A stretch of DNA of 64,000 nt from Mycoavidus cysteinexigens_B (GTDB lineage Bacteria > Pseudomonadota > Gammaproteobacteria > Burkholderiales > Burkholderiaceae), in NCBI GenBank assembly GCA_031963465.1, contig JASSUG010000001.1, positions 522,673-586,672 of the forward strand. The letters are read 5' to 3'. The notes beneath the pieces are model-generated. The model ran no database searches and was not told the DNA's origin. It worked only from the letters and a program-made list of their open reading frames with translations. Both the position numbers and the translations under genes were made by a program. Position 1 is the stretch's first letter, and the number at the start of each line of letters is the position of its first letter. Below are positions 17,448 to 23,999 of this stretch, one piece after another.

Positions 17448-19484
17448 TTACCTTGACCACCCGTTAAAGGTAGATGGCAGGGAGCGATTTTCTGGTGCTG
17501 GCGCTGGTTCCCCTTTCGCGCCATTTTGCTTAAGCAAAGTCTTATCTATCAGACTTAAACCTCGAGCTCCTTCAATTGATACGTTCGTTATTTTCAGTTT
17601 CTTTTGCGAAGGCCCAAAGTATGAGCCTACTCTCTGCTCACCCACATTCTTTAGCTGCACAACACTACAATCTTTATCTTCTGCTCTCCACATCAAAAAT
17701 TTACTATTGAGTATAAAATTTACCCATCTCGCCTTGCCATCCGCAACATGCGTATGCAGTACTTCCCAGCTCTCCGTACTCCATAGTTTCACCGTTCTAT
17801 CTCGACTGCCCGTTGCCAAATATTTACCGTCTGGTGAGAATTTCACGCTATCCACTAGGTCGTTATGCCCTTGAAGCGTTGCCAACTCTTTTCTATCTTT
17901 TAAGCTCCATACAACTCCGCTTCCATCTCCCCTTCCTCTATTAAAAACTACCAGCAACTCGCTATTTGGCGAAAAATCCAAGCTATCTACATAATTATAT
18001 CGGTCCTCAAAAGAGTGCAATTGTTTTCCGCTTTCGATGCTCCACAGCTGTACAAGATAATAGTGGACAGTCCAATAACCTGTTACCAAAAATTCACCGT
18101 TTGGTGAAAATTTTATGCCGCTTACTTTGTGTGTCCTATATACAGGACACGTCCGTTCATAAAACACTTGAATTGTGCGGCATTCCTTTTCACTTCCCAC
18201 ATCCCATAGTTTTACCTGCCCGTCGTGACCAGCCGTTGCAAGAAGCTTACCCTCTGGTGAAAATTTCACGTTAAGTACTTTTCCAGAAAATACTTCAAGA
18301 ACATACGATGCCTCTCCATCATCGACATTCCACAATTTCACTGTGCCATCCGTACTTCCCACGGCTAAAAGCTGACCGTCTGGCGAAAATGCGATGCTTC
18401 TCACAAAACCTCTATGCCCTCTGAGGACCTGCAATTCCTCTGCGCTGTCTATGCTCCACAACCTTATTGGCTCATTCCATCCCCCGGGGAGTGCCAGGAC
18501 CTTACCATCTGGTGAAAAAAACATACTATCGTCATGATAGCGGCCATATTCTTTATAACCGTAACCGTGACGCTCATGTCCCTCGTACTGGTTGTAAATT
18601 TCAGTATCACGATACCCGTTGAAACCACCATATCGTGGGAGCGTATGCTTTAACTCTAACGTTTCCATGTGATAAAGCTTCATCTCGTCGTGCGTTTCAA
18701 CAGCTAACCAGCATCCATCCGGTGAGGCAAAACAGTCGGTCACGCCACTACCCAAATTTATCGTTGATAATTTTCCAAAGCGAACACCCGTTAAATTTGC
18801 TCGCTGTAAATTGGCTCCGCGCAATTTTGCACGCCGCAAATTCGCATATGCTAAATCTGCTCCTTCAAAATTCGCTTCATCAAACTGACCTCCGCTTAAA
18901 TCAGCATAGGGCACTCGAATTTCTTGAAAGTCGTAGCCAGTCATATCTACCTCTGCGTTGACCAGCAGCATAAAGGCATCCGCCGCGATTTCTTGCACTT
19001 CCTCTGTTTTGGAGCGCTTAACCCAATCCAATAGATTGCGCTCTAATTCAGCACATTCTTCAATACGTTCCTGCATAAATCTGAATAGCGCTGGCCCACC
19101 TATCCACTTTATTAGTTCCATCAGCGCTCGCTTCTCCACTATTTGTTGAAGCTGGCCAGACTTACATAATATTTTTAACTGATTCAATACAAACGTTTGC
19201 AGGCTCTTATCTGATCTAGCTAATTCATACCTATATTCCGCCGGCACCTTTTGCTTTAACAAATGCCATTTTAACGCCGGCGAATCTATCGGTTCTCCAT
19301 TGCGCGTCACGATCGTTAACGCGTTAAAAAATTTTTGACAAGCGTTGACATCCAATTGCTTTTCTAGCATCTCCCTAAGCTCCGGCGGAAGGTAGGTCGG
19401 TAACGAAGTAAGTAAAGGCGTGAGAGGTTTTTGAATGACCGGATAAGACGTCATTGCAGCAGTCGAAATGGAAGGGGCTAACAT
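17448..19484 (-). CDS. Pentapeptide-repeat and WD40-repeat protein
   Basis: A 678-residue protein with three parts. Residues ~1-185 are a helical N-terminal domain shared with the paralog at 20361. Residues ~195-235 are pentapeptide repeats (ANFEGADLAYANLRRAKLRGANL). Residues ~240-625 are about 7-8 WD40 blades with FSPDG(K/Q)LLA and VKLWN signatures, enough for one beta-propeller. A Tyr/Gly-rich insert (near residues 285-315) interrupts the first blades. The C-terminus has GARGLS...LLKQNGAK, a short motif also seen in the paralog. No NTPase or protease motif is visible. It is probably a scaffold or effector; a role in the host is inference. The ATG at 19484 begins MLAPSIS, matching the paralog start. 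Confidence 0.8.
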   Translation of the reverse strand: MLAPSISTAAMTSYPVIQKPLTPLLTSLPTYLPPELREMLEKQLDVNACQKFFNALTIVTRNGEPIDSPALKWHLLKQKVPAEYRYELARSDKSLQTFVLNQLKILCKSGQLQQIVEKRALMELIKWIGGPALFRFMQERIEECAELERNLLDWVKRSKTEEVQEIAADAFMLLVNAEVDMTGYDFQEIRVPYADLSGGQFDEANFEGADLAYANLRRAKLRGANLQRANLTGVRFGKLSTINLGSGVTDCFASPDGCWLAVETHDEMKLYHMETLELKHTLPRYGGFNGYRDTEIYNQYEGHERHGYGYKEYGRYHDDSMFFSPDGKVLALPGGWNEPIRLWSIDSAEELQVLRGHRGFVRSIAFSPDGQLLAVGSTDGTVKLWNVDDGEASYVLEVFSGKVLNVKFSPEGKLLATAGHDGQVKLWDVGSEKECRTIQVFYERTCPVYRTHKVSGIKFSPNGEFLVTGYWTVHYYLVQLWSIESGKQLHSFEDRYNYVDSLDFSPNSELLVVFNRGRGDGSGVVWSLKDRKELATLQGHNDLVDSVKFSPDGKYLATGSRDRTVKLWSTESWEVLHTHVADGKARWVNFILNSKFLMWRAEDKDCSVVQLKNVGEQRVGSYFGPSQKKLKITNVSIEGARGLSLIDKTLLKQNGAKGEPAPAPENRSLPSTFNGWSR

Positions 19485-19582
19485 AATGTCAGTTCGGGAT
19501 AAGAGAAGAGCAATCCGGTAAAGAAAAAGATGGATGACTTTTGTAAAATATTTGAACCGGAGTTTAACAAGAGACTGTTAGC

Positions 19583-19672
19583 TTCATCGCAGCGTGAGCG
19601 GATAGGTTCCCGCCGTTGTGTCGGTGAACTGATTGTAACGAAGCGATAGGCTGCGAGATTGACGATATTCAT
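19583..19672 (-). pseudogene. 5' relic of a rhodanese-like gene (TrhO/UPF0176)
   Basis: Read from an ATG at 19672 on the minus strand, the first residues are MNIVNLAAYRFVTI, almost the standard N-terminus of Burkholderia TrhO-type rhodaneses (tRNA uridine 5-hydroxylases). A weak match continues for ~15 residues (REPIRSRCDE). After that the frame drifts away from the family and stops at 19478. No rhodanese domain or catalytic Cys remains. It looks like the start of a gene cut by the event that placed the WD40 gene here. Confidence 0.5.
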
Positions 19673-19860
19673 AACAAGGGTAAGCGCTAGATTAGCGGTT
19701 GATGTACCGTATTATCGTGTCCAAGCCAGAACCTGTCATTTGGGACAAACAACTTTTTTTAAGCAATAACTTATGCCAAATCGACCCCGAAGATAGGCTC
19801 TTTTGGGCAATTGTAGAAGCGCCCTAGTATATATCATGTATTAAAAATACATCCTCTTGT

Positions 19861-20212
19861 CTCCCGATGGCAGGTGACTGCACAGAATTTCTCGCCGGCG
19901 ATGGTTACTTCGGTCTCCTCGCGGCTGCAGGGGGCAGGCGGTGGTTTTTGGTGTTTGGCGCGCAGTATGTTGGGGGCTGGGTTTTCGTGGATGACTTAAT
20001 CTGCCACAGCCAGATCGAGCGCCTGGTGAATGACTGATACGTAGTTGTCTACCGTTTTGCCAGTCAAATCGTGCCGTTGGGCAATTCCCGTTAGTAAATG
20101 GCTGAGCTTGAGTTCACCTAGCGTTAGTTTACCTATGGTTTTCTTTTTTTCGTGTCGGCGATGGTTTTGTCCCAGAAGTTGATCACATTTGCGTAGTGGG
20201 TGTCAAACAGGC
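19861..20212 (-). pseudogene. Decayed phage-type tyrosine integrase fragment
   Basis: On the minus strand the segment encodes pieces of the core-binding (SAM-like) domain of a tyrosine recombinase: HYANVINFWDKTI, then in another frame KLTLGELKLSHLL, LTGKTVDNYVSVIHQALDLA and AKHQKPPPAPCSREE. The reading needs a frameshift in an A-rich run near 20140 and passes a TAA at 19996-19998. The catalytic R...HxxR...Y domain is absent. Nothing of the family is left below 19861. It suggests that this accessory region came in by integrase-mediated insertion, though no att repeat was found. Confidence 0.6.
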
Positions 20213-20221
20213 TCTAAGGCT

Positions 20222-20259
20222 TTGCAACATGCCGTTGACAAAAATATAAGCTATATAAT
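20222..20259 (+). promoter_or_regulatory. Candidate promoter of the second WD40 gene
   Basis: An AT-rich stretch with TTGCAA (20222-20227), TTGACA (20235-20240), TATAAG (20245-20250) and TATAAT (20254-20259). TTGCAA and TATAAG are 17 bp apart; TTGACA and TATAAT only 13 bp. The exact pair used is uncertain. Confidence 0.4.
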
Positions 20260-20360
20260 TCGATACTTTAGTTCTTATATTTGCAGGCCACTATCCTCTA
20301 GATTTAAATCTATTTAAATTTTGGCTGGCAGTGCCGCCACGATCTACCTCAAAGATACCA

Positions 20361-23054
20361 ATGCTAAACGCTATTTCACCTTCTACTACTTCATCCTATC
20401 TGGCAGCACAAAAATCTACAAAATCATTATTTCTTTCGCTTCCCTTAGAAATTCAAGAAGAAGTAGAAAATCATATGCCAGTAACGGAACGGCTGAATTT
20501 TTATAAAGCACTTATAACGGTGACACGAGATGGCGAGCCTATGGACTCACCTGTACTGAAATTACACTTGCTTCAGGAAAGGATAGGGGCGAAATATCAT
20601 CAGAGTTTGGCGAGTTCGGACGAGAGCTTGCGAGCCTTTGCATTGAATCAATTGCAAAAATTGGAGGAATCAGGACAACTTGATCAAGTGGTAGAGAAGC
20701 ACGCCTTGTTTGAGTTGGTACGTCGTGTCGATGATCCAAAGGTATTTGAATATTTAAGGGAAAAAATTCAACAAGTGCCGGAGTTAAAGCAAAAGCTATT
20801 GAGTTGGGTGGAACGCTCCAAGGTAGAAGAAGTGCAAACGGTAGCGGCAAATGCGTTAACGCTATTAGTTAAAACGGGCGTGCAATTAAGCGAAAAAGAT
20901 TTCAGCGGTATACGCGTGCCTGGCGCAGATTTAAGTTATGGGATGTTTGGGCTTACGACATTTCAAAATGCAGATTTAAGCGGGGTGGATTGGACTTGTG
21001 CTTGGTTACGAGGAGTGAATCTAGATGGAGCAGATTTGGCTCGCTCGCAATTCGGTGAAAAACCCAGTTTAAAAATGAACAAGGGTGTTTCTGCTTGTTG
21101 TTATTCACCGGATGGGCGCCGGCTTGCTGTCGCAGAGGACAATCAAATTCAACTCTACGAGACCGAAAATTTAAGTCAGTTACATACCTATGTTGGGCAT
21201 GAAAAGAAGGTGCTGAGTATCGCGTTTTCGAGGGATGGACAATGGTTAGCGTCTGGAAGTGAAGACAGTATGAAACTGTGGCATGTCTCAGGCAATCGAT
21301 CTCTTGCACATACTTATGTCGATGGGGACCGCGTGTGTAGCGTCGCATTTTCTAACGATGGACAGTGGTTAGCAGGGAGTTATGACGTTAAGGTGGGGCT
21401 ATGGCGTGTCTCAGGCAATCATGCTCATGTGCACACCTATGATGGGCATAAGGGCGTGGTGAAAAGCGTCGCATTGTCGAGCGATGGACAATGGTTAGCG
21501 GCTGGAGGTTATGACGAGACGGTGAAGCTATGGTTTGTCTCCGGTGATCGTTCCCTTGCGCATACTTATAGCGGCGAGCAGGAGGAGTCTTTTAATAGTG
21601 TTGCGTTTTCGAGCGATGGGCAGTGGTTAGCCGCTGGAAGCTCTAAAGGGATGGTGAAGCTTTGGAATGTTTCAGGCGATCGATCTCTTGTGCATACTTA
21701 TAGCGATAGGCGTTGTGGATGGAGGGGAGTTGTGAGCGTCGCGTTTTCAGGCGATGGGCAATGGTTAGCGTCGTCTGGAGCTAAGGATAATAGTGTAAAT
21801 CTATGGCATGCCTCGGGTAATCGATCTCTTGCGCACAGGTATATTGGACATAAGGATGAGGTGAAAAATGTCTCATTTTCAAGCAATGATCAGTGGCTAG
21901 CTTCTGGAAGTAATGATAAAACGGTGAAACAGTGGTTTGTCTCAGACGACCGCCGATCTATGAGCAAGTACCAAAGAGATACGAGTCTAATGACTAGTGC
22001 CGCATTTTCGAACGATGGGCAGTGGTTAGTGTATGAAGATGGGGACTCAGTAAGACTATCACATGTCACGGACGATCGAACGGATAAGGATTACAGGGAT
22101 TGCTATTGGTGGCAATCTAATGGCTACTTTGAAGAGGGTGTAAGTAGTATTACGGTTTCTGCCGACGGGCAGTGGCTAGCAGCGGGGACTCCTAATGGAA
22201 CCATAAGGCTATGGAATGCTTCAGATAATCGAAGTCAACATGGTGAATTTTATAAAGATAATGAGGGTTGGGTATGTAGTGTCGCAATCTCAAACGACGG
22301 GCAGTGGTTAGCGCATGACGATGAGAATACCCTGAAACTGTGGCATGTCTCAGGCGATCAATCTCTGGCGCACAGCTACGAGCATGAGAGTGAGGTTAGT
22401 GGCGTCGCGTTTTCAAACGATAATCAGTGGTTAGCTTCTAGAACCTCGAATGGATTGATAAAGCTATGGAATGTTTCAGGCGATCGATCTCTTGCGCACA
22501 CGTATACCAGTCATAGTAGCGAGGATTATAGTCTTGTCGTGTTTTCAAGTGATAGTCAGTGGTTAGCGTCCGGAAGCTCTAATGGGGTGGTACAGCTATG
22601 GAATGTTTCGGGCGATCGATCTCTTGCGCATACGTATCTCGGGCATGAGAATGAGATAACGAGCATCGCGTTTGCGAGCAGTGGAAAATGGTTAGCGTCT
22701 GGAGATTATGCTGGAACAGTAAGGCTATGGTCTATTCTAACAAATGCTTGCCAAGCAGTTCTGCAAAGCTTTACTGGCCCTATTCAGGCTGTTACGTGGC
22801 AGCCTGTGCTGGACGACGACACAGCGATACTGTGCACAAAGGGAGAGGGCTTCACTCTTTGTTTTTGGCGGGTCTTTTCTAACTCAGGGCAAATTAGCAA
22901 AATTGTATTAGATCGGATTTCAGGGCAAGACACGACGATGCTGACCGCGACAGGCGCATTGATCGAAAATGCTCGCAATTTAAGTCCTCAAAATGCAGCC
23001 CTACTCAGGCAGCGAGACGCAAAGCAAACTCAAATTAGCGAATTGCACTCGTAA
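20361..23054 (+). CDS. Pentapeptide-repeat and 14-blade WD40 protein
   Basis: An 897-residue paralog of the gene at 17448-19484. Both share an N-terminal domain of ~180 residues (VTRDGEP(M/I)DSP(V/A)LK, LLxWVxRSKxEEVQ), then a short pentapeptide stretch (GADLSYGMF... ADLSGVDWTCAWLRGVNL). Here there are 14 WD40 blades with signature SSDGQWLAAGS and VKLWNVSGDRSLAHTY, enough for two seven-blade propellers, and the C-terminal motif ALIENARNLS...ALLRQRDAK. The ATG at 20361 gives MLNAISPSTTSSY, aligning with MLAPSISTAAMTSY of the paralog; a GTG at 20331 is the longer alternative. The blades are very alike, pointing to recent internal duplication. Function unknown; scaffold or effector likely. Confidence 0.8.
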   Translation: MLNAISPSTTSSYLAAQKSTKSLFLSLPLEIQEEVENHMPVTERLNFYKALITVTRDGEPMDSPVLKLHLLQERIGAKYHQSLASSDESLRAFALNQLQKLEESGQLDQVVEKHALFELVRRVDDPKVFEYLREKIQQVPELKQKLLSWVERSKVEEVQTVAANALTLLVKTGVQLSEKDFSGIRVPGADLSYGMFGLTTFQNADLSGVDWTCAWLRGVNLDGADLARSQFGEKPSLKMNKGVSACCYSPDGRRLAVAEDNQIQLYETENLSQLHTYVGHEKKVLSIAFSRDGQWLASGSEDSMKLWHVSGNRSLAHTYVDGDRVCSVAFSNDGQWLAGSYDVKVGLWRVSGNHAHVHTYDGHKGVVKSVALSSDGQWLAAGGYDETVKLWFVSGDRSLAHTYSGEQEESFNSVAFSSDGQWLAAGSSKGMVKLWNVSGDRSLVHTYSDRRCGWRGVVSVAFSGDGQWLASSGAKDNSVNLWHASGNRSLAHRYIGHKDEVKNVSFSSNDQWLASGSNDKTVKQWFVSDDRRSMSKYQRDTSLMTSAAFSNDGQWLVYEDGDSVRLSHVTDDRTDKDYRDCYWWQSNGYFEEGVSSITVSADGQWLAAGTPNGTIRLWNASDNRSQHGEFYKDNEGWVCSVAISNDGQWLAHDDENTLKLWHVSGDQSLAHSYEHESEVSGVAFSNDNQWLASRTSNGLIKLWNVSGDRSLAHTYTSHSSEDYSLVVFSSDSQWLASGSSNGVVQLWNVSGDRSLAHTYLGHENEITSIAFASSGKWLASGDYAGTVRLWSILTNACQAVLQSFTGPIQAVTWQPVLDDDTAILCTKGEGFTLCFWRVFSNSGQISKIVLDRISGQDTTMLTATGALIENARNLSPQNAALLRQRDAKQTQISELHS

Positions 23055-23811
23055 AGTTTGAGGCGAGCGGCGAATCACATTGTGCTTGCTGTAGCTGTCG
23101 ATTAAATACTCTTAATCCAAGCACCCGCTCGCGCCATTGCCAGCGAACACTGGCGTTATAGGCATTAATTTCGGTTCGTTCAGCAATTGAAACTCCGGCG
23201 GGCTCTCGGTCAAGCTTGGTGGCAGGTCCGGCAGGTTCTCCGGTGCCAAACCGCGCCGGAATCGTTCTAAGTTTTCTATTGGCTTTGCCTTGAGGATTTA
23301 CGAAAAGTAGCTCTTGTTTGAGATAGCGATCGAATGTTAACTCGCATACTTACTAATAATTTCGGCTTGATCAAAAGGCAAGGGGCTTTTCTAGAAAGCT
23401 TTCTGGCCTTGCCCCCGTTTTGTCGATATTGTGACATAGCGGTCTTGGCGCGTTCGTTTCACCGAGCGTAACCTAAAATAAGAAAGGCTCTTATTTTACG
23501 ATATAAGTCGAAAGTAAAATATGATTTTGTCAAGGCAAAGAATTTGTCTTGTGTTAAATCGGGCACTCAAACAAAACTATAGGGGCCTGCGCAGTCTATT
23601 GGAATGCTTCAGGCACAAAGAAGTAGCACAAGAAATATTTGTTATTAAGAAATCCGTCCAACTGATTGCGTTATCGGCAATGCCAGATGATATATTGATG
23701 ACGCATAAGCGTTGATCAGTAATAAAATTAGAGAAAAATACATATGCAGCTGAGGTTCGCAGCAGATCGTGCCTCAGGTTGTTGAACTCTTTGAGCGCTA
23801 TCCACTAGCGC
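23055..23811. other. Gene-poor region with an unassigned open frame
   Basis: About 750 bp with no confident gene. On the minus strand 23035-23355 is open and reads like coding sequence in two frames (FDRYLKQELLFVNPQGKANR in one; APENLPDLPPSL in the other), but neither has a start or a family I know; it may be a gene relic. A 64-codon + strand frame at 23521-23715 is unsupported. GGCAAGG and CCTTGCC near 23380-23415 form a weak hairpin. Confidence 0.35.
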
Positions 23812-23840
23812 TTGAAAAAAGAAATTCATTGCTATATTAT
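23812..23840 (+). promoter_or_regulatory. Candidate promoter before the small ORF and the 905-residue gene
   Basis: TTGAAA at 23812-23817, a 17-bp spacer and TATTAT at 23835-23840. It is the best promoter match upstream of the gene at 24000 and lies 22 bp before a small ORF. Confidence 0.5.
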
Positions 23841-23861
23841 CTTGTAAAATAAAATCGATAA

Positions 23862-23960
23862 ATGGATAAAAAACAGTTTGTCGAATTCCTGTCTATCAAA
23901 ATCTTCCTCTGGACTCTGCTTTTACTTAACCCGAGCTGGGGTTGTGACAAGCAGATTTAG
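23862..23960 (+). CDS. Small hydrophobic ORF
   Basis: A 32-residue frame from an ATG at 23862: a short charged start (MDKKQFVEF), a hydrophobic stretch (IKIFLWTLLLLNPSWG) and CDKQI at the end. It could be a single-pass membrane microprotein or an unprocessed lipoprotein-like peptide. It sits between a good promoter and the large gene 39 bp downstream. The ribosome site is weak, so translation is uncertain. Confidence 0.3.
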   Translation: MDKKQFVEFLSIKIFLWTLLLLNPSWGCDKQI

Positions 23961-23999
23961 GATCTAGGCCTAATTGCCGAGCTATCAAGAAATACCGTA

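Noticed and set aside
23521..23715. 64-codon frame in the spacer before the 905-residue gene
   Set aside because: No ribosome site or recognisable product; composition like the non-coding surroundings.
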